Shown: positions 10,799 to 20,531 of the stretch, in pieces
Layout of the letters: each line of letters opens with the position of its first letter
How positions within the stretch are numbered: the first letter of the stretch is position 1
Assembly: GCA_025174535.1 (NCBI GenBank)
Contig: JALBUN010000017.1
Location: 248,001 to 312,000, forward strand
Origin: Cantharellus purpuraceus
Taxonomy: Eukaryota; Basidiomycota; Agaricomycetes; Cantharellales; Hydnaceae
DNA length: 64,000 nt
Direction of reading: 5' to 3'
Notes under the pieces: model-generated
Seen by the model: only the letters and a program-made list of their open reading frames with translations
The model's database searches: none
Told to the model about the DNA's origin: nothing
Program-made: the position numbers and the translations under genes

Positions 10799-11537
10799 CT
10801 GTCGCTTCAGCGTCGGACTTGTCCGTCGTGGCATTGGTGGCGCAGCCCTTTGCCTTTGCTGCGGACGAGGTTGCCTTGTTGCAATCCTTGGCTTGGTGAC
10901 CAGGCTTTCCACAGAACAGACAGAGGTTGTTGTCCATGCGGCGCTGACGTTCCCAATAATGGGTGTCGATGGATTGGGTGAGCTTGCGAAGGGTAGCCAA
11001 AGTATCCGGCTTACCGACGCGTGATATCTCGTCCTTGATGCGGGATGGGAGTCCAACGTAAAATTGGTGTCAGAGTGCAGCGTCGCCCCATTGGACTTTC
11101 GGAGCTAGCTGCCGGAAACTCACAATGTATTTTGCGATTTTGTGATTTTCCTTCATCCAAAGTCAATCGAATTCGTTCTCGGCATCGGCCTCGGGGTTGT
11201 AAGGACCGAAATTGGTCCGAAGTTCGGAGATGAAGTCGGAGTAGTCCTCTGACCATATCAGGTCATCGGAGTCGTCCATGAGCGCTGGTTTGAAGTAGTC
11301 CAGTGCAGTGCCCTTGAGATAGGACATGGCGAAGGTGACCTTCACCCGATCGGATGTGAATGCGTCGGGGCGGTTGCAGAAATTCAACCGGCATTGCACC
11401 AAGAATGGCTGGAGTTTGCATGGATTGGAGCCATTGAATGGGTTGGGTTCTTGGACCTTGGTCTGGGACTTAGGGGCTTGTGGGTTACGGATGCTGCTAG
11501 CAAGCAGGGAGATGGCTTGCGCCAGATTTGGAGAGGG

Positions 11538-12360
11538 TGTCAAGAATTTATTCAAGTACTATTACGACCTATTGGAGTAAGAAGGGAGAGTTTTATGATA
11601 AGGAAAAGTTGTGAAAAGTTTGGGGATTTTTTGATTAAGGGATGAGGAGGAGGTGATTTTCGATTTTATTTTGTGAGCCATCCTTTTGTTCTACGGGGGT
11701 GGCTACTACTCAAAAAGTGAGGTATTATGATGATTTTCATTCGTCATAAACCTCAAGTGAAACAGGTAAAAACTCCTTTCTCTATAAAAAGTTTTTCCCT
11801 ATGACATCACATATTATCAGTATCCGCATCATTTCTTTTATCATATGTTTCAATCTTACTAAAAGGCATTCTTATCATGTGATTGTCAAATTGTATATTA
11901 GCTACAACTGTGTACGAGTATCAGAAGGGGTTTCACTGTTTTTAATCCCTTCCAAGCTGTAAATAAACAGCTTGTGTCAACTTTCTGTCGTTCCTGGAAT
12001 AACTCCTAAATGACCTATTCGATTTGAACTCTTTTGCATATCCCATTAGGATATTGCATCATCTATTGCTATCTCAAATTACGAACGATTTGGATTATTA
12101 CATCCGTTTCTATTAAGCAAACACTTTTTCGAAGTGTTGCTATTCCCATTTCTGCTCAAATATTTTGCAGAAGTCCCAGTTCTTAACCGAATATTCTGAT
12201 ATTTGGTAACATCACTCTACTGAACAACACCTTTCCATCAACCCCGCATATATCTGCATCTTTGCAGTAACTGCTTCTCTATTCAAAATTTATTGCGCCA
12301 CCATTTCTCACTTTCATTCCACATTCATACACAACACCTCTCCATCATCTTTTCCTAACA
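11538..12360. repeat. Solo LTR-F (823 bp, TSD GAGGG)
   Basis: Starts TGTCAAGAATT and ends TTCCTAACA, and is flanked on both sides by GAGGG (11533-11537 and 12361-12365). It interrupts the gag frame of Gypsy-A1; joining the flanks restores the frame seen in A2. AT-rich with no long ORF. A TATAAAAAG near 11783 would suggest plus orientation, but this is weak. No other copy in the window. Confidence 0.9.
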
Positions 12361-12532
12361 GAGGGCGGGGTGTCGTCTTGTTCATTGATGGCCTCTATGT
12401 GGTCCGTCGGTTCCTCGATGACCTCGGGGATGGTGTCGATGCTGGGGGCAGGTACCTCGATGATTCATGCGTGTTCAGAATTGGCGGTGGATCATGGCAT
12501 TGGTAGGAGTGAGTATGGCAGTTTGAATATAC

Positions 12533-12742
12533 TGTTACGCACTAGGTCCGATTGGGGGTCGGAGATTGGATCGGAGGTTGGGTCGGAGTTAGAGTCGGAG
12601 GTTGGGTCGGGGTCGGAGTACGTTGTGGGGGTCGGAATGGACTTGGCTTCAGCTTATGTGCTGCGCCCTCACTAATACTGGTGTCCAAGAATTTGGAGAT
12701 GGAGTACGACTTAGAGAGTTAGGAGTGGACTTAGGAGCTAGG
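12533..12742 (-). repeat. 5' LTR of Gypsy-A1, outer part removed by inversion
   Basis: The first 210 bp (plus-strand reading) of a Gypsy-A LTR, from TGTTACGCAC to GGAGCTAGG. In intact copies the sequence continues CGTGATTCAATATTC; here it jumps to copia sequence. The remaining 322 bp are found inverted at 13075-13396. Confidence 0.9.
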
Positions 12743-13069
12743 TAGCCGTTTGAAATCTAGATTGATGAACACTTTGTTGAGTTTCTCATTCCAGACTCTT
12801 CCTGATTGCCACAGTCCATAGATGGACTTGAGCAGCTTGCACACACAGCCCATTCTGTCTTCATATCCTGGTGGGCTGAACCATGTAGATGGTCTTGTCC
12901 AAATCTCCATTTAAGTATGCTCCTACCATGTTGACCACATGTATGACTAGGTTGTATTCTACAGCGATAGCAAATAGGATTCGGAGGGTTTCAAGTTGCA
13001 TCACTGGTGCAAATGTTTCATCAAAGTCGAGCCTGGGGATCTGGGTGAATCCCTTGGCGACTAGTTGGG
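12743..13069 (-). pseudogene. Ty1/copia RT fragment (inverted)
   Basis: Minus-strand reading gives SQLVAKGFTQIPGLDFDETF, the conserved copia RT stretch FAPVMQLETLR, VVNMVGAYLNGDLDKTIYM and, after a one-base frameshift, IYGLWQSGRVWNEKLNK. It fits exactly between the copia pieces ending at 3256 and starting at 13397, so all three belong to one copia gene. Confidence 0.85.
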
Positions 13070-13074
13070 ACTTG

Positions 13075-13396
13075 TGTTATGACTATATTCATTAACACCC
13101 AGATCCCTGTCCAATCCCCTCAGATTCCTGCGCATATGAAATCTATACTCCATTTGGAAACCGCTACGTCTCCATTTACCCGTCCGATTGTCACCGCCGA
13201 TTCCACCCATCCATCTCTGGTTCCGATTGATGCATCAGCATCACCATAGGAACCCAGACATCCGTCCCCATCGGACTCAGACATACTCACATAAGGCCAT
13301 CAGCCTCGGAGACCCATCACCAGAGTAATTATTATTAGATTTCAAATATGTATTTTAAGTTGCCCGACTGGGGACTTCATTCCCCAGTTTGAATAT
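13075..13396 (+). repeat. Inverted outer part of the Gypsy-A1 5' LTR
   Basis: 322 bp starting TGTTATGACTATATTC and ending at CCCCAGTTTGAATAT. It is homologous to 3489-3810 in reverse. Its outer edge abuts the target duplication ACTTG at 13070-13074. Confidence 0.9.
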
Positions 13397-13815
13397 CAAA
13401 TCATGACCAGTGTGTTTACTTTAGACATGACAATGCTGAAATTGTCATTGCTGCAGTTTATGTCGATGACATAGTTATGTTCACCTCTGGACTCCACTGC
13501 CATAAACACCGTCAAGACACACCTAGCCAAGCACTTCACAACCACGGACCTCAGCAAACCAGACCAAATTGTCAGATTACAAGTCCTACGTGATCCAAAC
13601 AAAGGGACCATTGCACTGATGCAATCTTAATATGTCAGAAGGATACTGGAACACTTTGGAATGGCAAAATCACATCCTGTGTCTATGCCACTGGATCTGA
13701 ACGTCAAGTTGTCCAAAACACTGGCTGAGAAAAGATATGACATACCCATGTATGGTGCTGCCATTGGCTCACTCATGTATGCGGCCCTTGGGACACGACT
13801 AGACATAGCACATGC
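13397..13815 (+). pseudogene. Ty1/copia RT C-terminal part
   Basis: Begins NHDQCVYFRHDN and contains the copia RT active-site motif YVDDIVMF (about 13460). It then shifts frame at about 13490 and again near 13620, and continues MAKSHPVSMPLDLN and GSLMYAALGTRLDIAHAV. It is cut at 13815 by LTR-C. Frame breaks make it non-functional. Confidence 0.85.
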
Positions 13816-15117
13816 TGTTTTGGAACCCGCAAAATTATGGTGTTAGGGCAAACTCTAAATCACCACAATTCCATGAATGAACAGCTGAGAAGAATATCAA
13901 ACCCTGCTGCAGCACAACTCCAGAAACAATTTAATGTTTGTACTTTGGTTACAATCCTTTGTATTGGTCAATGCAGACTATATGCAGAAAAGTAATATGT
14001 TTCTTAGCAGCAAGAAATGAATAAGACTTCCAGAGTCTAGAGTTCACAGACGCTTAGGGGTCCAGATATTCCAAAAAGAGGGGAATGCACTTAGAGGCTA
14101 AAGGAAGTAGGTGGATGAATCCAACCGTCCAACCAGTGGCACTCTGAAGCAGGTAACAGCAATGTGTGAAGGAGTCTAGCAACTGCTTCACATGAGTTCA
14201 AGCTTCTAATGCTCTGCAAAGGCAGTACACACTAGTAACTTAAACAAGAGCACTAATGGCAGGACTATTGACAGACAATCTCACCCTGTAGATTTGTAGT
14301 CACGTGAGGCAGATACTACACTCACGCCCAAAGCAGGAATATCACTACTTTGAGTGCAATCAAGTACAGTTACACAACTGTAAAAGATCCTTGAACTGGT
14401 AATGAACAGTCGCTGAGATATAGAGGATGACACTGTATGTCACTCTAGTCACACTGGTGTGCAGAAGATGGGTAGAATATGTTACTATTTCAGAGGCAGA
14501 ATGACCTCCTTATATATTGTATTTACAGGGGCTGAGTAGTGCTGCTGGAATATTCTACCTATTAATAGATGGAAACTACTGGAAGGTTGTGGAAGGTGGA
14601 AGAAAGGGGTAGAATATTTAAAGGCAATCACCTGATCTGATCATCAATCACCTGCTCTGATCCCTGAGCTAGGCACTGATCAGGCAAAAGAAGGGTATCC
14701 ACCCTGTTTTCTGCACTGGTTTGCATAGCCATGGATAGCCACATCTCAGGTCAAGATCTCCATGGAAAATTGTGCCCTGGGAGGCTGTGGTTGTCAAGTT
14801 ACAGAATATTTATTGATCAAAGACATCTGAGCTTGAATTCAGGCCAAATGCCTGGTCCAAGGGCAGAGTGCTGACTGTGTGAAGGTTTGTGGGCACCTAT
14901 GGGTCCACAACTGTAGCACAGCAGAATAAGAGCATTCTGGGCTGAGTTCTGCATGGAATATTCCCAAAAAAAATATGGAAAAATAGAGAATATTTGAATA
15001 AGTCCATTCCAGGTACAAGCACCAAATATATGCTGATATTTAGGAATGGAAAAGCAAAGTATAGCACATTGGTGCTGCATAAATAGGATTTGATAGGGAA
15101 AAGGTGGTTCCCATACA
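13816..15117 (-). repeat. LTR-C (1.3 kb), flanks do not match
   Basis: Plus-strand reading TGTTTTGGAACCCGC at the left and GGTTCCCATACA at the right. The minus strand has an ATATATAAGG TATA box near 14512. Fragments of its 13816 end recur at 51309-51443 and 62364-62500. The flanks are CATGC and GAATC (no target duplication), and the copia pieces on the two sides are on opposite strands (RT plus, gag minus). This suggests recombination between two LTR-C copies rather than a clean solo LTR. The terminal TGTTTTGGAACC is shared with LTR-D. Confidence 0.65.
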
Positions 15118-15820
15118 GAATCTATTAAGATGTCATGCTTGGTGTGTGTGGGTTTGGACACAAAATAAGTGAAAAGGCATTCTTTTGGTTCTTAGAGGAG
15201 TGTACATTTGCGAGTTGTGCATGCTCATCATCTGAACTCTCTGAAGAGGATGAGTTATTGAGAGCTGGAGCTGTCATCAGTGGTCTCTTCCACCTTGTTT
15301 GCCCTCTCACGCTTGTTTCACCTCTCCTTCTTCACCTTCCCTTTTTTGCTCTTCTTTTTCTTCTCATGGCCCTTCAAGGTTCTGCATTCACTAGTTTTGT
15401 GTGAGCAGTCTCCATGCAGGGTGCAGTGCTTGCTCCTGTTGGACTTTTGAGCCTTGAGGGCAGATTCAGAATTCACCAATGTGGAGTTGCTGCCCAGACG
15501 GGTTACCTCAGCTGTGAGGCATGCTTCTACCATGGTGAATGACAATGTCATGTTGGATGTCAATGAGTTCAGCACTGATGATTTGAAGGTTTCCCATATC
15601 ATGTTGGATGGAAGGGAGTGCAGGAGGAGGAATGCTAGGAATTCATCATCTATTCCCTTCTTCATTGCAATGAGTCAGTGGTTTGCTGACCGAATGGTAG
15701 CTATGTGTGCATCTATTTGTGAGGTTCCATCCCATCATGTGTTCATTAGCTCTACATAGGTGTAGAAGGTGTTTATTCTGACATTGGTTTTTTCATGGAG
15801 TTCAATGATGCGGTCAAGGA
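15118..15820 (-). pseudogene. Ty1/copia gag C-terminal part and start of protease
   Basis: Minus-strand ORF pieces (15318-15665 and 15125-15310) show a UBN2-type copia gag: FLAFLLLHSLPSNMIWETF, MVEACLTAEVTRLGS, and a knuckle C-x2-H-x4-H-x4-C as CTLHGDCSHKTSEC. A Lys-rich and a Ser/Glu/Asp-rich linker follow, then FSLILCPNPHTPSMTS, just before the protease active site. Both ends are cut, by LTR-C at 15117 and by LTR-B copy 3 at 15821. The N-terminal part of a gag of this kind is at 18419-18692. Confidence 0.8.
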
Positions 15821-15958
15821 GTAGGATGAGTAAGTCATGTATGAATGAATTAGAAGATGAAACAGGGGTGAGTCATATAAAAGAACAATAGAAATGTCCA
15901 CCAATACCATCTTCCCTATGGCTCCAAAGGTAAATCAACCTTGAGTCACATGAGGACT

Positions 15959-16396
15959 TCAGTCAGCATCCACAACAAATACTCTTATTGTCTTAGTGAT
16001 ATGTCTCCATATGGTATCCTGTTCCAAGGGTATTTGGTCCCTTTGCCTGACACGATGTAACCTGAGTTGGATTGAAGTGGGAGGATAGGTTGGCAATGGC
16101 AACTGAAACTCTACCTCACGTTCAACTCTTCTATCTGTGTTACGATATAGAGGCGAAATGCCAAGGAATGTATATGGTTCAATGGAATCGTGAAAGAATA
16201 TAGGATCGCCAATGGCATAAGAGAGACATGGTGGGGATCTTGGATGTTGAAAGAGTTTTGGAAGTATTTTGACATGTGGAGGTGGCTTAACATGCCTGTG
16301 GAGCTTGGCATATTTTTGATAGTCCTCTGTGTCCAGAGACCAGTGTGACATATTATTAGAAGAGATGTTGGAGAGAGGAATAGAATTGGAAGCCAT
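15959..16396 (-). CDS. LTR-B U3 ORF, copy 3 (145 aa, unknown)
   Basis: Third open copy of the LTR-B ORF, starting MASNSIPLSN. A small indel near 15985 changes the last residues from ICCGC to VFVVDAD. It is closer in sequence to copy 1 than to copy 2. Function unknown. Confidence 0.4.
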   Translation of the reverse strand: MASNSIPLSNISSNNMSHWSLDTEDYQKYAKLHRHVKPPPHVKILPKLFQHPRSPPCLSYAIGDPIFFHDSIEPYTFLGISPLYRNTDRRVEREVEFQLPLPTYPPTSIQLRLHRVRQRDQIPLEQDTIWRHITKTIRVFVVDAD

Positions 16397-17040
16397 GTGA
16401 ATGATGATGAAAGGATTGGTGTGAATTGAAGGCTGATAATGATCAATGGCAATGAAACATGAGTGACGATCGATGGCTAGAATTGGAGACTGAGGTGGAG
16501 AGGGTGTTTTGGAACCGTGAACTTCAACCTAAACTGTGGTGTTAATCACAATCTAAGTTTAGCCCGAGGATGTATGACCTTTCAAGGCTAGCAATAAGCT
16601 TGAAACTATTTTAACAGAGAACCCAATTAAGAAATTATACTCCAGTGAACAAACACAATCAATGTTGCCACAGGAAGTGAAGCAATAGAGATTTTGCTTG
16701 TCACGTGTAGTTCACGCTTTACTGCTGATGCAATGTAAAGTCAAGATTGACAGGCATTCAAGGGTTCAGATACTTCAAAGGGGGAAGCAACCTAGTGCCT
16801 TAGGACCACAGGTTGAGTGGATTAAAGCCAACAATAATCCCTTCAACATAAAAAGATAAATACGCACTTGAACACTTCCTTCTGAACAAGCGTATTCACT
16901 GTACGTGTCTTATCCGTGATAGAATCAACAGTCAAGGGATATTAATCTCATCTCAAAGAGGTAAGTTAATAGACTGTGGTGTTGATTTATTGAAATGCCC
17001 ACAATTGAACCAACCGATCAATAGCAAAGTACGTATTAAC

Positions 17041-17230
17041 CTGACTAACCTCAGAGTCTCAATTAAATGTGCAGTATTCTTGACCAACCAATAGCCTAGT
17101 ACATATTAACCTGACTAACCTCAGAGTCTCAATTAAACGTGCAAGGTTCTTGATTATAACCAATTGCCTGATATGTGATAATTTGACTAACCTCAGAGTC
17201 TCAATTACACGTGTAAGGTTCTTGATCAAT
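17041..17230. repeat. About 70-bp tandem repeat, 3 units, in LTR-D
   Basis: Core CTAACCTCAGAGTCTCAATTA repeated at 17045, 17115 and 17187 with diverged spacers (CAATAGCCTAGTAC and similar). A fourth, weaker spacer-like copy precedes it (about 17018-17035). Confidence 0.7.
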
Positions 17231-17516
17231 GAATAACAATTAATACACTTCAAGTTACTGCTCTGAGTGGGCTTGTAGTGTTAATTACTAATCAGTTACT
17301 CCGTATTAACCTCTTCTCTGAGTTTGATTAATATTAGAGCCTGCTGCACTTGTAATATAATAGCTTCTGGCTTCTCCAAGAGTCAATCAAAGCTAATATA
17401 CCTTAAGAGTAGCTGATATAAGCATGCTGCTTATGTGATGATTACTCAATGCTTGAGTAGACACTGCTGAGTGTGTGTGGTAAAAAGATCTTATTTTTGC
17501 ACTGCTGTTGCAGCCC

Positions 17517-17526
17517 TTTTTATATA
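17517..17526 (-). promoter_or_regulatory. TATA box of LTR-D
   Basis: TATATAAAAA on the minus strand, about 370 bp from the LTR start at 17896, the expected distance for a U3 promoter. Confidence 0.5.
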
Positions 17527-17996
17527 CATGGACTATCTAGCTTATGTAACTAATCAGAGAACCTTCCTGGCGCTTAGGGAAGCCTTTGGAAGGAAAGAGA
17601 AGGCTGGGGAACCTTGTGGAAGGTCCAGGAAGGTGTCAGAAGCTTCTGTGGCCGCTTTTGGCTGAAGTGCGCGAACTCCAATGATTATGTAATGTGCACA
17701 TCATTTGCTCGTGCGCGAGTGCTCGTCGGAGTTGAATGACAGATTATATCAGCAACCGACCCCTTGTGTACACTTGTGGGCTCAAATACACAAAAAAGTG
17801 AAATATAAGTACATTCAACAGAACATTTGAAATACCTTTAAACTACTAAATAATAGTCCTTATTTGAAGTAGTTTAGAACTGCATATACCCCAACAGAGG
17901 GAGTTGTGGTGCTATTTAAAAGTTTGATACGAAAAGATGCTGGTGGAGTTGGACTGTCAGAGTGGTTCGATATATGTCCTCGATGCATCCTGGCTT

Positions 17997-18418
17997 GTTG
18001 ACGGTCCATCACAGGCTACATTTTTCTAGCCACTGGAGGACCCATCACATGGGCATCCAAGAAACAGCCCACCATCGCTATGTCAAGCATGGAAGCTGAG
18101 TACATGGTGGCTAGTCGTGCCTCATGAGAAATTGCATGGCTTCGCTCACTATACACTGAATTGGACCTGCCCCTGGTGGAACCCACCACTCTGCATGTTG
18201 ACAGTCAGTCAGCCATCGATTTCTCTAACAGTATCAGATTCCACGCACAAAGCAAACACATCGATATTCAACACCACTACATACGCAATAAAATAGCTTC
18301 TCATGAAGTTACGGTACAATACTGTGCTACCGATGACAATCTCACTCTTGCATATGCCAACTCGAGTGACTAGGTCTTCATGCTTTGGTCGTGGCAGTGA
18401 CTTGGTGAATACATTTTT
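17997..18418 (+). pseudogene. Ty1/copia RNase H fragment with a small terminal inversion
   Basis: RSITGYIFLATGGPITWASKKQ, SSMEAEYMVASRAS and HVDSQSAIDF are the standard copia RNase H motifs (18004-18220). It continues to HIDIQHHYIRNKIASHEV and CATDDNL (18343). A TGA interrupts it at 18127. The C-terminal end (VFTKSLPRPKHEDLVTRVGI) is on the minus strand at about 18344-18418, so the last 75 bp or so have flipped. It may be the tail of the copia gene that starts at base 1. Confidence 0.75.
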
Positions 18419-18692
18419 TTGATGTGTCTTGGCTGTAGACTTCAAGGAGTATTTGATCACAGATGTGTTCAGTGATGATGCCATGTGCCTTTGCATTGTG
18501 CACTTCCCAGCTGTCGTTTGTGTGAAACATAGTGGTGGCTGGTGCTGCTGTTGGCTTTGGCTCAGTTCCATCTGCCACACCATAGACCTTTTCCTTCCTC
18601 AGTTTCACTTTTATTCGCAGCTTCCATATTTGATAGTTCTCCAGGCCTAGTAGGACTGGGCAGTTCATAGAGATGGATTTAGGTGTTGTCAT
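18419..18692 (-). pseudogene. Ty1/copia gag N-terminal part
   Basis: Starts at an ATG (MTTPKSISMNCPVLLGLENY) and shows the gag motif LENYQIWKLRIKVKL followed by a Pro/Thr-rich loop. It is cut after the codons for EVYSQDTSKK at 18419. A half-tRNA primer-binding site lies just upstream (18752-18766), which confirms that this is the 5' end of a copia internal region. Confidence 0.75.
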
Positions 18693-18751
18693 GCTTCGTG
18701 AGAGTGCGCCACCTGGTTTGAGGATTTTTTTTTTGTATTTTCTAAGTGCTG

Positions 18752-18766
18752 CCAGGGCCCATAACC
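18752..18766 (-). other. Copia primer-binding site (half initiator-Met tRNA type)
   Basis: The minus strand reads AGGTTATGGGCCCTG, 60 bp upstream of the gag ATG. It pairs, with about one mismatch, with the anticodon stem-loop of eukaryotic initiator-Met tRNA (GGGCTCATAACCC). Drosophila copia and yeast Ty5 are known to prime from this internal part of the tRNA. Just beyond it a CCCCA may be the LTR end; the LTR itself (18767 to about 18890) is truncated. Confidence 0.5.
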
Positions 18767-18892
18767 TAATGGGGTTCAGGCAGAGTAAGAGGGCAGTTAT
18801 CTATGTTGAACTTGAAGATGCAGGCAGAGTGTTGATAAAACTTCTGTTGATTATATAATCTCCCTACAAACATTGTGTATAACTACAGAGTT

Positions 18893-19459
18893 TGTGCAGA
18901 TAGTGTCTAGCACCTGGATGGTGACTATGCTCGTCCATTATAACTGAGGATACGTTCCATCTCAGTTTTCATCAGTATGTTCCTCCATATCTGAAATGCC
19001 ATGCATACTGAATCAGACCCTAAATTCATAAATGCACATGCAGTTGGCAATATAGTTCCAAAGAACCTAACTGAAGACAATGAAACAGCTCAATGCTGGC
19101 AACAGCAGTCAGTAAATTGGACACAAATCTGCTGGTTTACCCTGCTATCAGTAAGAAGGTCTTGTTTGCAAGTCTTCAACTCAATAACTGAGATCAGGCA
19201 GTGCAGACAGTTCCATTCAATGCAATACTCACATAGAATGAAGTTTATGTGCCACATGTCTGGCAGAACATCACTGGCCATGATGTGGAACTATTTTCAG
19301 CCTCATGGCTATACGCCTAGCGTTCATTGTTGATAACAGGGTGTTACATACAGCACTCCTGTATTTCAGTATATAGATGAGCCCCTTGTCGCATTCTACC
19401 CATCACATACTGCCACAGTATAGTCTACTTGGTATCTCTCCCTTTACCGTTCCATTGAC
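18893..19459. other. 5' flank of DUF6533 unit A, no gene supported
   Basis: From about 18976 this matches the upstream regions of the other DUF6533 copies (near 34090, 47460 and 63440). ORFs are present on both strands but none is intact in all copies. It probably holds the promoter and leader of the DUF6533 gene. Confidence 0.5.
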
Positions 19460-20224
19460 ATGGCAGCTCAGACAGAACAGGCGGCAATTCAAGCAGTGTC
19501 GGATATGTGCATTGCTGCTCACTATATGCGCAGTGATTTTTGTGTTCACCGTATGGTATCATTAGTATGGCTACCAATTACACCTTGATAGTTGCCCTCA
19601 GTAAGCCCAAGGCTCATGTGCGCAACCTAGCTAATGGCTTTCTGCCTAAAACAGCTCTCCTGTCCTACGACACCTTTCTGTCAATCTCAAATGAGATTCG
19701 ATATATCTGGAATAAAACATTCAAACTGGGGACGGTCCTGTATTTTCTGGCGTGATACTCCATGCTATTGTTTTCCTCACTGGAAATATTTGCAGAATTT
19801 TTCCATTTCACATCACTTCAGGTCTGTTCCTGTTGGTGACTTGCGTTCATGCACATAGATGACACCTGGCATAGTAAGTTCAAGGGCAACCTGTGTAATG
19901 CCGAAATTCATACAAATTAGAACATGTGGTGGGATTCTTCACTTGATGGTTGCTCTCAACTTTCTCCCGCTTGTCGGTATTCAAGGTGATATGGTTTTTC
20001 CTTTCAGCAATAGACCATTGACGACACTAATTATTCAGGCCTTCTCCTGGCATGGGTATATGCGATTACTGATTGGAAGAGGGCAGTATTGGGTGTTCTC
20101 AGATTTCTTGGAGGATGCATCGTTATATCGAATCTGGTATGTGTATGTCTACATTTATGTGGACATGCGTGACAGACACCCAATATAGGTGGTAGCAATC
20201 TTGAATAGGTGTGACATCACGAGT

Positions 20225-20427
20225 TGTAAGGAGCTGGTCTTGACCAGAGATGGAGTACAATGCTATCTCCGACCAAACATTACACTGAGACAAGGGTTTG
20301 GCATATAAGTAGATAGATAGATACATGTACGAAAGTAGGACTTCTTGGACCCCAATACGACTTGGTAGTTGACTGGTCCCCTGGTTACTTCTAAGTCTAT
20401 TTGAAGTCCAAACTCATACTTCTTACA
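20225..20427 (+). repeat. 5' LTR of Gypsy-G
   Basis: 203 bp, TGTAAGGAGC to ACTTCTTACA. It contains GGCATATAAG as a possible TATA box, followed by a short GATA repeat. The 203-bp length is short for a gypsy LTR. Confidence 0.95.
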
Positions 20428-20531
20428 TCTTTTTGACCCGTCTGTAAATCCAAGCATCGGTCAAGCCCCCCGGACTGATCACCCGGTGAGCCAACGACCA
20501 AAATTCCATTACTGAGAAATTATTATAGGGA

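Larger units (their letters stand above)
10785..12500 (-). pseudogene. Gypsy-A1 gag, split by solo LTR-F
   Basis: Capsid-type gag on the minus strand. It starts at about 12500 (MP, then a TGA at codon 3), continues to 12361, resumes at 11537 after LTR-F, and ends at the TAG at 10785. The retrotransposon gag region is visible as KVTFAMSYLKGTALDYF (about 11300). The CCHC knuckle CLFCGKPGHQAKDC is near 10880-10920. A TGA at 11163-11165 stands where A2 has CGA. About 240 nt of the basic Ser/Asn/Lys linker present in A2 before the knuckle are missing, with a GAACG(T/C)CAG repeat at the junction. Confidence 0.85.
3262..12742 (-). mobile_element. Gypsy-A1, Ty3/gypsy chromovirus (nested, defective)
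   Basis: LTR retrotransposon with gag-pol on the minus strand and a chromodomain at the end of pol, which places it among chromoviruses. It sits in copia RT with a 5-bp target duplication CAAGT: bases 3257-3261 on the left, and the reverse complement at 13070-13074 on the right. The right end is displaced because 12743-13396 is inverted. Inside A1 are LTR-B copy 2 (4287-5713) and solo LTR-F (11538-12360). Compared with Gypsy-A2 it has lost about 240 nt in the gag linker and about 60 nt in the RT, and it has several stops, so it cannot move by itself. An extra long ORF lies antisense to gag-pol near its 3' end. Confidence 0.9.
12743..13396. other. 654-bp inverted segment (LTR part, TSD, copia RT)
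   Basis: From left to right this holds copia RT on the minus strand (12743-13069), the target duplication ACTTG (13070-13074) and the missing 322 bp of the Gypsy-A1 LTR in reverse (13075-13396). Flipping it back joins GAGCTAGG to ATATTCAAAC in the LTR (9 bp lost). It also joins copia FKRL to NHDQCVYF (about one base lost). Both junctions are thereby explained by one inversion. Confidence 0.85.
16505..17896 (-). repeat. Solo LTR-D (1392 bp, TSD GAGGG)
   Basis: Plus reading starts TGTTTTGGAACC and ends ATACCCCAACA, and is flanked by GAGGG at 16500-16504 and 17897-17901. A TATATAAAAAGGG box on the minus strand (about 17514-17526) gives the orientation. The R/U5 half contains three copies of a roughly 70-bp tandem repeat (starts near 17041, 17111 and 17184; core GACTAACCTCAGAGTCTCAA). 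No internal coding region remains. Confidence 0.9.
15821..17996 (-). repeat. LTR-B copy 3, 3'-truncated and split by LTR-D
   Basis: Homologous to LTR-B from its U3 start (near 17996, at TCCTGGCTTG) to about the middle (15821); the TATA-containing part is absent. Solo LTR-D (16505-17896) is inserted in it; removing it and one GAGGG restores continuity with the other LTR-B copies. On the right it abuts copia RNase H. Confidence 0.75.

Noticed and set aside
7234..11645. Plus-strand ORFs opposite Gypsy-A1 pol and gag
   Set aside because: Shadows of the minus-strand coding sequence; no own motifs and no conservation beyond that imposed by pol and gag.
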